Shown here: in pieces, positions 1 through 9,135 of the stretch
Layout: each line of letters begins with the position of its first letter
How positions within the stretch are numbered: position 1 is the stretch's first letter
Assembly (NCBI RefSeq): GCF_900700375.1
Contig: NW_021630122.1
Coordinates: 124,001 to 188,000, forward strand
Direction: 5' to 3'
DNA length: 64,000 nucleotides
DNA from: Denticeps clupeoides
Lineage: Eukaryota; Chordata; Actinopteri; Clupeiformes; Denticipitidae
The notes under the pieces: model-generated
Database searches by the model: none
Seen by the model: only the letters and a program-made list of their open reading frames with translations
What the model was told of the DNA's origin: nothing
Made by a program: the position numbers and the translations under genes

Positions 1-1938
1 CCTTCAGATCGGGTGATGCACAGGCCTACGGCATTTCCAGGGCGAACCTGAAGAGGGGCATCAAAAAGGCCAAGCACTGCTACAAACTAAAGCTAGAGGA
101 ATACTTCTCCAATGCTGATCCTCGACGCTTGTGGCAGGGCATTCAGGCCATTACAGACTATAAACTCAGCAACTCAGCCCCCACAACCACAGATGTCCTC
201 TTTCTGAATGAGCTCAACGACTTTTATGCTCGCTTTGAAAGAGACAACAAGCAACCTGCTGTCAAGATCCCCTCATCTACCGACCACTCGCCCATCATAC
301 TCACCTCCTCAGATGTTTGCACTGCACTGAGTCGGATAAACGCGCGCAGGGCTGCTGGACCAGACGGCATCCCGGGGCGCGTACTTAGAGCATGTGCAGA
401 GCAGCTCGCTGGCGTATTCACGGACATTTTTAACATGTCTCTCGCCCAAGCAGCTGTTCCAACATGCCTCAAATCCACCTCCATTGTACCAGTGCCGAAA
501 CATTCTAGCCCAACATGCCTGAATGACTACCGCCCTGTAGCACTCACACCCATAATCATGAAGTGCTTCGAGCGGTTAGTCCTGGCACATCTGAGGGACT
601 TCCTCCCACCAACTCTGGACCCACACCAGTTTGCGTACCGTAGCAATAGGAGCACAGAGGATGCAGTCTCCATAGCGCTGCACTCTGTACTCACACACCT
701 GGACAAGCAAAACACATATGCACGGATGCTGTTTGTTGATTTCAGCTCAGCATTTAACACTGTCATCCCCTCTAAGCTAATCTCTAAACTTAGAGCCCTG
801 GACATCAACACCTCACTTTGCAACTGGATTATGGACTTTCTGACCAGCAGACCACAGCATGTAAGGTCAGGCCACATCCGCTCCACTACTGTCACGCTCA
901 ACACTGGTGTACCACAGGGCTGTGTGCTGAGCCCCTTCCTCTACTCCCTCTTCACCCATGACTGCCGACCTATGTATGGATCAAACTCCGTTATTAAGTT
1001 TGCAGATGACACCACGGTGATAGGTCTCATCGACAACAACGATGAGACTGCCTACAGGGAGGAGGTCCAGCATCTGGCCACTTGGTGCACAGAAAATAAC
1101 CTTCTTTTAAACACCACCAAGACCAAGGAGCTCATTGTGGACTTCAGGAGGGAGAGAAGAGGCTCGCATGATCCCATCCACATCAATGGGATGACTGTGC
1201 AGCCTGTTACATCCTTCAAGTTCCTGGGGACCCACATCTCAGAGGACCTGTCCTGGAGCATTAACACCTCCAGCCTGGTCAAGAAGGCTCACCAGCGCCT
1301 CTTCTTCTTGAGAACAATAAAAAAGAACCAGCTACCCACTACCATCCTGTTGAACTTTTACCGCTCTACAATAGAGAGCATCCTTACCAGCTGTCTCACA
1401 GTGTGGTATGGAAGCTGCACTGTTGCTGAGCGTAAGGCGATGCAGCGGGTGGTGAAAACTGCCCAGCGCATCACAGGGACTCCACTTCCATCCATTGAGG
1501 AAATCCAGAGGAAGCACTGTCTGCGTCGAGCTCACAGTATTCTTAAGGACTCCTCCCACCCGGCCCACGAACTGTTCTCTCTCCTGCCATCAGGCAGACG
1601 GTTCAGGCTACCACGGACAAGAACCAGCAGACTTAGGAACAGCTTTTTTCCCAGAGCTGTTTCCTTGCTGAACTCCTCTGCCCCCCCCATTCACTCTTGA
1701 TAATCACTGCACTGCACATATCACTTTGTACTGCACATATCACTTTGTACTGCACATATCACCTTATGTATAGCACATATCACTTTATGTATATATATAT
1801 AACTTAACTTATTTGAACTGTATCCTGCACTTGCTGCTTATTGCACTTCTGGTTAGACCTAAACTACATTTCGTTGCCCTGTACTTGTACATGTGTAATG
1901 ACAATAAAGTTGAATCTAATCTAATCTAATCTAAAAAA
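1..1938 (+). mobile_element. CR1/L2-group LINE, 3' part, cut by the window edge
   Basis: A non-LTR retrotransposon whose 5' part lies outside the window. The reverse-transcriptase frame occupies most of it. After the stop at 1698-1700 comes a 3' UTR with about three imperfect copies of a 19 bp unit (about 1714-1785) and a polyadenylation-like AATAAA near 1903. It ends in tandem TCTAA pentamers (about 1913-1934), the short-repeat tail typical of the CR1/L2/Rex1 group rather than a poly(A) tail. Assignment within that group is by motif style only. The uninterrupted frame suggests a fairly recent insertion upstream of the V cluster. Confidence 0.88.
3..1700 (+). CDS. LINE ORF2 reverse transcriptase, C-terminal part
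   Basis: The frame is open from base 3 to a TGA at 1700 with no internal stop, so the true start is left of the window; the first ATG-like positions inside are not the start. The reverse-transcriptase core is clear: motif A with VDFSSAFNTV (about 735-768), motif B with GVPQGCVLSP (about 906-935) and the catalytic FADD of motif C (about 999-1010). Downstream is a thumb region and a Cys/His-containing C-terminus as in CR1/L2 elements. No endonuclease domain lies within the window. It is not part of the immunoglobulin gene set. Confidence 0.88.
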   Translation, partial: FRSGDAQAYGISRANLKRGIKKAKHCYKLKLEEYFSNADPRRLWQGIQAITDYKLSNSAPTTTDVLFLNELNDFYARFERDNKQPAVKIPSSTDHSPIILTSSDVCTALSRINARRAAGPDGIPGRVLRACAEQLAGVFTDIFNMSLAQAAVPTCLKSTSIVPVPKHSSPTCLNDYRPVALTPIIMKCFERLVLAHLRDFLPPTLDPHQFAYRSNRSTEDAVSIALHSVLTHLDKQNTYARMLFVDFSSAFNTVIPSKLISKLRALDINTSLCNWIMDFLTSRPQHVRSGHIRSTTVTLNTGVPQGCVLSPFLYSLFTHDCRPMYGSNSVIKFADDTTVIGLIDNNDETAYREEVQHLATWCTENNLLLNTTKTKELIVDFRRERRGSHDPIHINGMTVQPVTSFKFLGTHISEDLSWSINTSSLVKKAHQRLFFLRTIKKNQLPTTILLNFYRSTIESILTSCLTVWYGSCTVAERKAMQRVVKTAQRITGTPLPSIEEIQRKHCLRRAHSILKDSSHPAHELFSLLPSGRRFRLPRTRTSRLRNSFFPRAVSLLNSSAPPIHS

Positions 1939-2034
1939 TTTCCTGCAGGAGCACATGGTGGCGCTGTGATGTCACTTGTGAAACTGGTCTCTAGCAGATC
2001 TTCTACAGCCGCAGCTGCTTCAGTAGATGAATGA

Positions 2035-2065
2035 ATGCAAATCCTCCCTCCCTCCCAATAAAAGG
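2035..2065 (+). promoter_or_regulatory. V1 promoter: octamer and TATA-like box
   Basis: A perfect octamer ATGCAAAT at 2035-2042 (the Oct1/Oct2 site of immunoglobulin promoters) is followed by an AATAAAAG box at 2058-2065. The leader ATG is 54 bp further on. The octamer lies only about 100 bp beyond the LINE tail, so the LINE inserted just upstream of this promoter without removing it. Confidence 0.8.
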
Positions 2066-2118
2066 CCCAGTGGCTCTGACCCCTCAGAAGCTCCTGATCT
2101 CCAGTTTCAGCCCAAACC

Positions 2119-2563
2119 ATGTTCCCTGCTGCTCTCCTGCTGCTGCTGCTCGCCGTGTCCTGTGAGATTTTATTTCCTTTTTAAAACAAATGTACAGATA
2201 TTTGTTCTCTTCATATTTAATAATGAATCCTAATTTCTTTTACAGGGGTGGAATGTGACATTGAGCACAAACAGTCGAGCTGGTTGGTTATAAAGCCAGG
2301 AGAGACTGTGAGTATTACCTGTACTGTGACTGGAGCATCGATTACAGACAGCAGCAGCTACTATGGAACAGGCTGGATCAGACAACCAGCAGGAAAAGCC
2401 CTGGAGTGGATAAATAACATCTACTATGATGGCAGCACAAATCATAAAGATTCTCTAAAAAACAAGTTCTCGGTCTCCAGAGACACGTCTAGTAACACAG
2501 TGACTCTGACTGGAAACCGTCTGCAGACTGAAGACTCGGCTGTTTATTACTGCGCTCGATACC
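2119..2563 (+). CDS. IGHV: Immunoglobulin heavy variable segment V1
   Basis: Leader exon 2119-2161 encodes a short Leu-rich signal peptide (MFPAALLLLLLAVS) and ends in phase 1 at a GT donor. The V exon starts at 2246 after a TTTTACAG acceptor. The V domain carries the first Cys (SITC), a long CDR1 of the SSSYYG type, the FR2 WIRQPAGKALEW, FR3 NKFSVSRDTSSNTV and the second Cys in AVYYCAR. The heptamer at 2564-2570 reads CACAGTC, off the consensus CACAGTG only at its last base. The spacer is about 22-23 bp and the nonamer is A-rich (about 2593-2602). No stop or frameshift is visible, but the weak heptamer may lower its recombination. Confidence 0.88.
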
Positions 2564-2602
2564 CACAGTCACACAAAGCAGCAGAAACTCGAACAAAAAA
2601 CA

Positions 2603-3240
2603 CCACACAGATCATGTTCACAATTTATCACTTGTGCAATGTACATTTATTAATTAATTACAACACAATGCATTGCCGTTTTCACGCAAAACATTTACTT
2701 AATTTATATCGAAACCCTTATTATTAAGATACATTAAATAAGGTTTTGAATTTTTTTTCTGTTGTTCATTTAAATCTGAACTCAACATTTTTTTTATGGT
2801 AGAGCTTAATGAAACAGTTACATAAAATTACATTAGACGTCAAATGAACAGCATAGACACAAAATTTCCCTCTGAAGTGAAATGAAATGCATGTCATGGT
2901 CACAGGTGCACCTACCATAGGGGGGTGTGGGCTCAAACCCGTGGCCGACCACTCGGAAACAGGCGCAGATTGGGTCGTCTTGGTCCACAAACATCTGGCC
3001 GCCATCTTGAATCCTCGCCCGCGCATCATTTGCGGACTTATCCCGGTGTTTTCTTGTAGATTGACATCATTTCGCCTGGACTGCTCATGTGTCTTCCTGC
3101 TCACCCCCTTGATAGTGCAGCTGGAATGAGGGATTCACACTATCGGGATATCAGAGATATCACCAATTCAAAGGAATTGAATTATTGGGAGGTCAGAGAT
3201 AAAAGGCCAAGCCCTCCAGTGGAGCCTGACGAACCTCTGT
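2603..3240. other. Intergenic stretch without a recognised gene
   Basis: This is AT-rich flank downstream of V1 (to about 2880), followed by moderately GC-balanced sequence of unknown origin. Short open frames occur on both strands, but none has a recognisable domain. The part from about 2880 to 3130 may be old repeat DNA, as its composition differs from the flank before it. Confidence 0.4.
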
Positions 3241-3241
3241 C

Positions 3242-3375
3242 AGATGAAAGTGATTACATGACACACCACTGCACTGCACCCAGTGAAATTTGTCCTCTGC
3301 ATTTAACGTATCCCCTGAGGGAGCCATGAAAGGCGCCCGGGGAGCAGTGTGTTGCTCAGAGGCTCCCTGATGTCC
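3242..3375 (-). mobile_element. tRNA-derived SINE, family 1, degraded copy
   Basis: The sequence matches the body of the family 1 SINE seen better at 46450-46705: the CCTCTGCATTTAAC block, the GCCATGA...GGCGCCCGGGGAGCAG block and the CTCAGAGG remnant. It reads in reverse, so the tRNA-like head would lie on the right, where it is missing. Confidence 0.6.
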
Positions 3376-3439
3376 TGCTGCAGGCGGATGAACCAACGTA
3401 AACACGACCGTTACTGTTCAGGCCATGTGAGATGAAGGC

Positions 3440-3615
3440 ATCGTGAAAGGGATTGTTTTTGTCATTGCGATGCACAGCATAGAAGATGATGACACAACGA
3501 AATGTGTCCTCTGCATTTAACTTGTCTCCCTTAGTGAGCAGTGGGCAGCCATGAAAGTAGGCCTGTTGGGACGGTACCTTGATCAAGGGCACTTCAGTGT
3601 ACATACCTCCTATCA
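3440..3615 (-). mobile_element. tRNA-derived SINE, family 1, partial copy
   Basis: A second copy in the same orientation directly follows the first. It shows the GTCCTCTGCATTTAAC block, the GTGAGCAGTGGGCAGCCATG block and GGGACGGTACCTTG. The tRNA-like head (box B) is absent, so the copy is truncated. Confidence 0.65.
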
Positions 3616-3749
3616 CCTCGTCTACACGCCACAAACGATGTAGGCAAATCCCCCTGAAGTTCTCTCCTCATGTGAGTTGCTCCTCTGAAACCCCAGCAGC
3701 TCCTGAGCTCTGAAGTGTCCAGAAGTTCATTTCCAGCTTCAGCGCAGAC

Positions 3750-4130
3750 ATGATACCCAGAGCAATCCTGCTGCTTGCAGCTTCTTGTTTTAAGTGCTAC
3801 AAACATATTTTCAGATGTTATGACTCTGTGGTGTTGAAGAATTTATGTTGCTTGGCTTTTCAGGTGTCTACTGCTACTGCTACAGGTGAACCCTTGACGA
3901 TGGTCTCCTACTCAGTTACCAGCTACTCCACAGCATTGATCCGGCAGAGAACAGGAGATGCTCTAGAGTGGATCAATATAATGTATAGCAATGGTAATAC
4001 GGACCAGAAAGACTCACTGAAAAACAGATTCGGCGTCTCCAGAGACACGTCTACCAACACAACGACTGCGAGGCCAGGGACTACAGGCTGGAGACACAGG
4101 CGTATACTACTGTGCACGCTACGCATGGAG
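3750..4130 (+). pseudogene. IGHV: IGHV pseudogene V2
   Basis: A leader-like start (MIPRAILLLAAS, 3750 on) lacks the GT donor at the expected place, where it reads TTTTAAGT. The V exon relic begins after TTTTCAG at about 3864. FR1 is largely lost and no first Cys is seen. FR2 is recognisable as ALIRQRTGDALEW and FR3 as KNRFGVSRDTSTNT. The frame then shifts before a YYC-like end near 4110, and no convincing heptamer follows. It is related to V1 in FR2-FR3. The decay suggests long inactivity. Confidence 0.8.
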
Positions 4131-4144
4131 ATGAAAATGTGCAC

Positions 4145-4670
4145 CAGGGCCCTTCATCTGGTGAAAACAACAATAAAAACCAAACCTACCAATCCACAAT
4201 CCTCAACATTTAACAAATGTGTGAGCGATAATCAGAAGTGCAGGGACCTACTCCCCAAAAACAGTATTATAAAGCATGTGGAAACTCACATCAGTACGCA
4301 GGACACAGTAAAATACAATCTAGACACAATCAGGATACACGACCGTGGAATCAGGAACAGTTTTTATTACTGACATTTGTTATGATTTAATGAATAAGAA
4401 ATTAATAAATACATATTGATTCTTAATTCCCTTAATGCTCCAGGAACCTGCACCTTATTATCATTCTGTAACTATGCATTATTAATGAACTAACTATATG
4501 GAAAGGGTGTCTGGGTTTACAAACGTTCCCTAGATTTGTTGAGCCATCAGCATTACTATACTATTCTATTCTTTACTATTCTTATTAAATACTATTCTTC
4601 TTAAAAAATCAACAATACACAACTGCAATAGAGAAAGTTGTGGTCAGAAGCATTTTATTACTCAAGTAGA
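4145..4670. other. Intergenic AT-rich flank
   Basis: Only low-complexity AT-rich DNA is seen, including a short repetitive TACTATTC-like run near 4555-4600. No gene, RNA gene or mobile element is recognised. Confidence 0.4.
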
Positions 4671-4679
4671 AGGTGGGAT

Positions 4680-4688
4680 ATGCAAAGT

Positions 4689-4722
<34 letters not shown>

Positions 4723-4740
4723 CAAACCCCACCTTATATA
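4680..4740 (+). promoter_or_regulatory. V3 promoter with a CA microsatellite between octamer and TATA box
   Basis: An octamer with one mismatch (ATGCAAAG, 4680-4687) and a TATA box (about 4734-4740) are separated by an uninterrupted CA dinucleotide run at 4689-4718. The start codon of V3 is at 4792. Changes in repeat length would change the octamer-TATA spacing. Confidence 0.75.
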
Positions 4741-4791
4741 ATCCCACATTCAGCTATGTTAGTCATTTAGCAGAATTCCAAGGGAGCATCA

Positions 4792-5222
4792 ATGGCACCG
4801 AAGGCCACATGTTGTGTTGTGCTTGTGTTGATGGCTTTAACGAGTGAGTAAAATACTGATGGAGGACGAAGCATCGTGCGAAACGCGACTTACAACAAGC
4901 TTCTGTTTTCCAGGCATTAGCTGTGAGATTAAACTGGAACAGTCATCGGATCAGATGAAACAGCCGGGTGAGAGTGTGAAAATGCTGTGTAAAGTCTCCG
5001 GTTACTCACTGACCAGCTACAACATACACTGGATACGGCAGAAGCCTGGGAAGGCCCTGGAGTGGATTGGATACATGAGCACCGGATCAAACTCGGCAGG
5101 CTACGCAGAGTCTCTGAAAGGCCAGTTCATCATCACTGAGGAGGCGTCGTCCAGTATGCAGTATCTAGAGGCCAAGAGTCTGAGAGCAGAAGACACCGCG
5201 GTGTATTATTGTGCTCGACAGC
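4792..5222 (+). CDS. IGHV: Immunoglobulin heavy variable segment V3
   Basis: Leader exon 4792-4843 encodes [17 protein letters not shown] and ends in phase 1; the intron is only 70 bp. The V exon starts at 4914 ([11 protein letters not shown]). The domain shows [17 protein letters not shown]2 [14 protein letters not shown], an FR3 of the [18 protein letters not shown] type and [10 protein letters not shown]3 differs from the common RFTISRDNS form and resembles subgroup B. The RSS is strong: CACAGTG at 5223-5229, a 23 bp spacer, and nonamer GCAAAAAAC at 5253-5261. It appears functional. Confidence 0.9.
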
Positions 5223-5261
5223 CACAGTGACTCAAGTTCATGCAGCTGCCATGCAAAAAAC
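5223..5261 (+). other. Recombination signal sequence of V3 (23 bp spacer)
   Basis: A perfect heptamer CACAGTG (5223-5229) lies 23 bp from an A-rich nonamer (5253-5261). This 23-spacer signal is the form that pairs with 12-spacer D signals in heavy-chain loci, which supports reading these segments as IGHV. Confidence 0.85.
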
Positions 5262-5581
5262 CACACGCGTCAAATTTCAGAGGAAGTAGAACCACAGACT
5301 GAAGATGGAAGACTTTTCATGCTGCAAATATGAAAAATATAGTACATTAACTTCAAAATGCATTAATACATTATTATTTTATTATTACATATATTACATA
5401 TTTCTTGCCATTTTGAAGCAGGTCTCTTTAGCTGCAGTAGTTTCCCAGCCAGCCACTCAGTGGCATACTTGGCTAAACCTTCATTACTTGGCATCGCTGG
5501 GTGTGGCACCCAGGGGACACAGTGATAGCCCCACCGCCTTATTTATTCACGCATCCTATGTAACCCTGCAGGCAAAAACTC

Positions 5582-5612
5582 ATGCAAAACTCACGCAAGA
5601 CCTCACATATAT
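5582..5612 (+). promoter_or_regulatory. V4 promoter: octamer variant and TATA box
   Basis: An octamer variant ATGCAAAA (5582-5589) and an ACATATAT box (5605-5612) precede the V4 start at 5666. The same octamer variant is used by subgroups B, G and H further right. Confidence 0.65.
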
Positions 5613-5665
5613 CCAACGCTGTCAATTCCGGACACGTTCTCAGGATTTTCCTCCTGAATCTCAAA

Positions 5666-6122
5666 ATGATTTCTGCTTTCAGTTTCTTTCTGCTTGCAGC
5701 ATGTTTGTCAGGTGGGTATGTTTGCTTGGAAAAAAAAACTTTTAAAAAAGCATTTAAAATCTTTTATTCCTACCGTTGCAATATAAATTTTAATCTGCAT
5801 GTTTTAAATCTGACAGGTAATCAGTGTCAGACGTTCACTCAGTCCGAACCCGGGATCAAAAAACCAGGAGACTCTCATACACTGACCTGCACCATATCCG
5901 GCTTCACGTTCAGCAGCTTGTACTTGCACTGGGTCAGACAGGCTCCTGGGAAGGGCCTGGAGTGGATTGCGTACATCAGTACACAGAGTTCTCCCATCTA
6001 TTATTCCCAGTCGGTCCAGGGCCGGTTCACCGTGTCCAGGGACGACTCCAACAGCAAGCTGTACCTACAGATGAACAGCCTCCGGGATGACGACACCGGA
6101 CTGTACTACTGCGCCAAGGAGT
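5666..6122 (+). CDS. IGHV: Immunoglobulin heavy variable segment V4
   Basis: Leader exon 5666-5711 encodes [15 protein letters not shown], with a GT donor at 5712. The V exon begins at 5817 after TGACAG and reads [17 protein letters not shown], then [19 protein letters not shown]2 [15 protein letters not shown]3 [18 protein letters not shown] and LYYCAKE. Framework similarity is closest to subgroup G (V6, V27, V33). The RSS has CACAGTG at 6123-6129, a 22 bp spacer and nonamer ACAAGAACC at 6152-6160. All expected parts are present, so it looks functional. Confidence 0.9.
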
Positions 6123-6329
6123 CACAGTGACTGAAGAGCCACAGCAGACGTACAAGAACCTACTTCCCCCAGGCCCAAGATGAAAACTACAGCTGAGTTA
6201 CTTACAGAATATCTCTGTATCATTGGCACACATAAATATGAACACATGTCCCCAGTATAAATATGAGCCTCACTCCACTCATTTCACTCCCACATATTTT
6301 AGGATTCATTCTGCTATTTACTTATTACA

Positions 6330-6610
6330 TCCCTCAGTGGTCTTTACCCGCTCTACCTGCCTGCCCTTGTACACCCATAGTCTCCGGGCCTAAAACTAAG
6401 CGTGCACTTGTTACTGCCTCTAAAATGTGGAATGACCTGGAATGACGTCCATTTTTAGGCTGCTCCCTTTAGGGGTCGCCACAGTATAAAATATTTTTAC
6501 GCCGGATGGCCTTCCTGACGCAACCCTCCCCATTTACCAGGACTGGGATCAGCAACAAGAAACATACGGTCACATGTGTCCCCAGTGGCTGGGTTTTGTG
6601 AGACAGTGAG
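6330..6610. repeat. Old retroelement fragments
   Basis: At 6340-6445 a short open stretch ends in KTKRALVTASKMWNDL, resembling the C-terminal tail of fish non-LTR reverse-transcriptase ORFs. At about 6448-6600 there is a separate block (GGGGTCGCCACAGT, CTTCCTGACGCAACCC, CCCCAGTGGCTGGGT) that I recognise as a common fish interspersed repeat of uncertain class. Neither is intact. From 6610 to 7150 I see only AT-rich flank. Confidence 0.45.
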
Positions 6611-7251
6611 ATGATTATTCCTTAATATTTTTCTCGTTTTTTGTAATTTTACTTTTCTTTCTTTTTTTATGGCTGCTGTTCTCACCTGCTTGGTGTCCAT
6701 TTTTTATTTTCGTTTAATTTTTAATTTATGGGAGCTCCTACATCTTTCATTTGTTCTTCTGTACAGAGCTTTAGTGGTCTACAAATAAATAAAGATGAAA
6801 ACTAACCAAAAGTATATTTATTCCTAGAGATGGTTTCTTCAAGGATCGTGATGGGATTAAATTTGATTTAGCTAAAGGTCGGTGTCAGCACTACATCCCT
6901 CTTTCCAGATTTAACTTTAGAACATTCTTAATAAAACATACAGATGAAAAGAGAGGAGCTGCACTGATAATCTGGAATGGAATAAGCCACCATCTAGATA
7001 CTTATCTACACCTGTGTGAGCAATTCAGGTTTATTTAATGACACTTCTTATTTTAAAGACACCCCTAATAAAAATTCATTTAGAGCAAATAAATATTTGA
7101 TTAAAAAATGTATGTCTTTTTATGTCATGAAAAAAAGTACAAATTAACATAAAATGGAATGCAAATGTGCATGCCCTCCCTCACTCCTCTTTACATTTAA
7201 AGAGAGGTGCATCATGAAGGGCCACCATCCAGCCAGCTCCTCCTCAGAACC

Positions 7252-7635
7252 ATGTCTCCTGCATCTGTAGTGCTGCTGCTAGCTGCTGTCTCCTGTAAGT
7301 GTCGAATCCATCAAGTTACTCATCTCCATTAGGAAGCTCTGATTCTATTTCTATTTCTACTCTCTGACAGATGTTCACTGCATTGAACTCATCCAGCCCA
7401 GATCCATGGTGGTCCCGCCAGGAGACTCTTTTTCCATTTCCTGCAAAATCTCAGGGTACTCTGTTAAATCTTATTGCACTGGATATGACACGCTTCAGGA
7501 AAACCAATGGAATGGCTTGGATGGATATGTGGTGGTGGTGACAGTGGCTCAAGAGACACCTCCAGCAACACCGTGTTTCTACAAGCCCAACGTATCCAGA
7601 GTGAAGACAGTGCTGTGTATTACTGTGTTCGTAAC
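7252..7635 (+). pseudogene. IGHV: IGHV pseudogene V5
   Basis: The promoter is kept (octamer ATGCAAAT at 7159-7166) and the leader exon 7252-7294 (MSPASVVLLLAAVS) is intact. The V exon starts at about 7371. FR1 to CDR1 read SISCKISGYSVKSYCTG. A frame change and a TGA in place of the FR2 Arg codon follow. The CDR2 end and start of FR3 are missing, so CDR2 (WICGGGDSG) runs straight into SRDTSSNTVF. The RSS is near perfect: CACAGTG at 7636-7642, 23 bp spacer, ACAAAAACC at 7666-7674. Cys residues in CDR1 and CDR2 link it to subgroup F. Confidence 0.85.
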
Positions 7636-8148
7636 CACAGTGTGGTGAACAACGTGTCTCTCTGTACAAAAACCTCTTCTTCTCCAAACTGCTCCAGTTA
7701 TCTCACATACTGATGTTGAAATATGTCAGCCAGGCTCTTCATCATTCTAATAAGGTAAAAAGCTCAAACACACAATAATAAAAAAAAGCGCATTTTGAGA
7801 AAAATAGCAATCAATAGGTCGGTGTCAAAATATGAGATTGTGTCCTGTTTACTGCATTTTTGCCACTAGAGGTTGTGCAACACTGAGTCTCCTCACATGA
7901 CACCTCAGACTCATAACTAGACTGATTACTGCTGGTAACCCGGATTATTACTAGTAAAGGTGAGCACAGTACAGAACCCAGAGCCCCAAAAAATATTGGT
8001 TCCTACAGGAGAACATCTTGCAGATAGACCAACGAGACACAAAGAAGTTCCCACCCAAAACACAAAAACCAAACTACACATTTGACATGACTTCCTGTTT
8101 CCTCTGGTCCACACCCGCCCCCACGTAGTATATTTATTACCCAAAACC

Positions 8149-8181
8149 ATGCAAAACAGGCGCAACCTGCATGCATTTATA
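8149..8181 (+). promoter_or_regulatory. V6 promoter: octamer variant and TATA box
   Basis: ATGCAAAA at 8149-8156 and TTTATA at about 8176-8181 precede the V6 start codon at 8231. The region from 7715 to 8140 upstream holds no gene that I can recognise. Confidence 0.65.
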
Positions 8182-8230
8182 CTTCAGAAAATATGAAGAT
8201 CATGTCACACCTTCCTCTTATCTATTTCAA

Positions 8231-8670
8231 ATGATCATGATGAATCTATTGTCTATTTTCCTTTTAGCAATTGTGTACCTTACAGGTCAGTTTTTTTTTT
8301 GTTGATAGATTTATAGATATTTTTCAGCTAAATTTTTCATGTTTTGTTATTCTTGTGTTATTTTTTACAGGTATTCAGTGTCAGGTACTGACCGAGTCCG
8401 AGTCGGTGGTTAAACGTCCAGGAGAATCACATAAACTCACTTGTACGACCTCTGGATTTACGTTCGGAAGCTACGCTATGAACTGGATCAGACAGGCTCC
8501 TGGAAAAGGCCTGGAATGGATCGCAATTATTCACACTACTACCACCTACTATTCCCAGTCTGTAACAGGAAGATTCACCATATCCAGGGACGACTCCAGC
8601 AGCAGGCTTTACTTACAGATGAACAACCTGAGAAGTGAAGACACGGCTCTGTATTACTGTGCCAGACACC
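8231..8670 (+). CDS. IGHV: Immunoglobulin heavy variable segment V6 (subgroup G)
   Basis: Leader exon 8231-8285 has three in-frame ATGs (8231, 8237, 8240) and a hydrophobic core; it ends in phase 1. The V exon starts at 8371 ([17 protein letters not shown]). It continues [30 protein letters not shown], a short CDR2 rich in Thr, [18 protein letters not shown] and LYYCARH. The coding part matches V27 and V33. The RSS does not: CACAGTG (8671-8677), 23 bp spacer and nonamer CATAAACTC (8701-8709) belong to the type found with subgroups A, D and E. This suggests a recombination or conversion event at the 3' end. It looks functional. Confidence 0.9.
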
Positions 8671-8791
8671 CACAGTGAAACCTAATGCTGCAGCGCTGAA
8701 CATAAACTCCTCATATTTCCTTTGTATAGATTTGCTTCAAAAACTCAAGAGCAAAAACTCAATTATCTCACGTCCTCAGTCTTGTGCAACA

Positions 8792-8885
8792 CCCTCAGCC
8801 TGTCTGCAGTCACCTGTTACCACGCCCTCAGCCCGTCTGCCCTCACCTGTTGCCACGCCCTCAGCCCATCTACTGTCCTCAGTCA
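8792..8885. repeat. Short tandem repeat, about 33 bp unit
   Basis: Two and a half imperfect copies of a 33 bp unit containing CCTCAGCC..TCTG..TCACCTGTT..CCACG lie downstream of V6. No function is apparent. Confidence 0.6.
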
Positions 8886-9039
8886 TGAACATAACAGTTA
8901 AACCGAGCAACACACTACACATGAGAGTAAGCTGCTGTAAATGTGAGATAAAAAACAGGAAATGTTTTAATAAGGTTTTTATAAAAACAGCTTGAGTGTT
9001 TTGACTTTTATTAGACATTAATCTTCATATTCAATTTCA

Positions 9040-9135
9040 ATGCAAATTCAATGCTGTCTATATATTAAGATCAGGGTCCACTGATAATTCTGCAGATGAG
9101 CATCACAGTAAACCATGTTGTCTACAGTTCTGCTG
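9040..9135 (+). pseudogene. IGHV: Orphan V leader exon L1 with octamer
   Basis: An octamer ATGCAAAT (9040-9047) is followed by an isolated leader exon at 9115 (MLSTVLLLLAAAS). The donor site is lost: after TCCT the sequence reads GGCAG instead of GTAAG. No V exon or RSS follows for at least 3 kb. The left breakpoint of the 9.1 kb tandem duplication (9092) falls between the octamer and the ATG, so the second copy of this leader (18202) has no octamer. Confidence 0.75.

Noticed and set aside
224-1568. Reverse-strand open frames across the LINE
   Set aside because: They are antisense shadows of the reverse-transcriptase frame.
5223-5261. Reading the V segments as T-cell receptor V genes
   Set aside because: A 23 bp spacer also occurs in TCR V genes, but the WIRQ/WVRQ-KGLEW framework, the octamer promoters and overall sequence are those of heavy-chain V segments.
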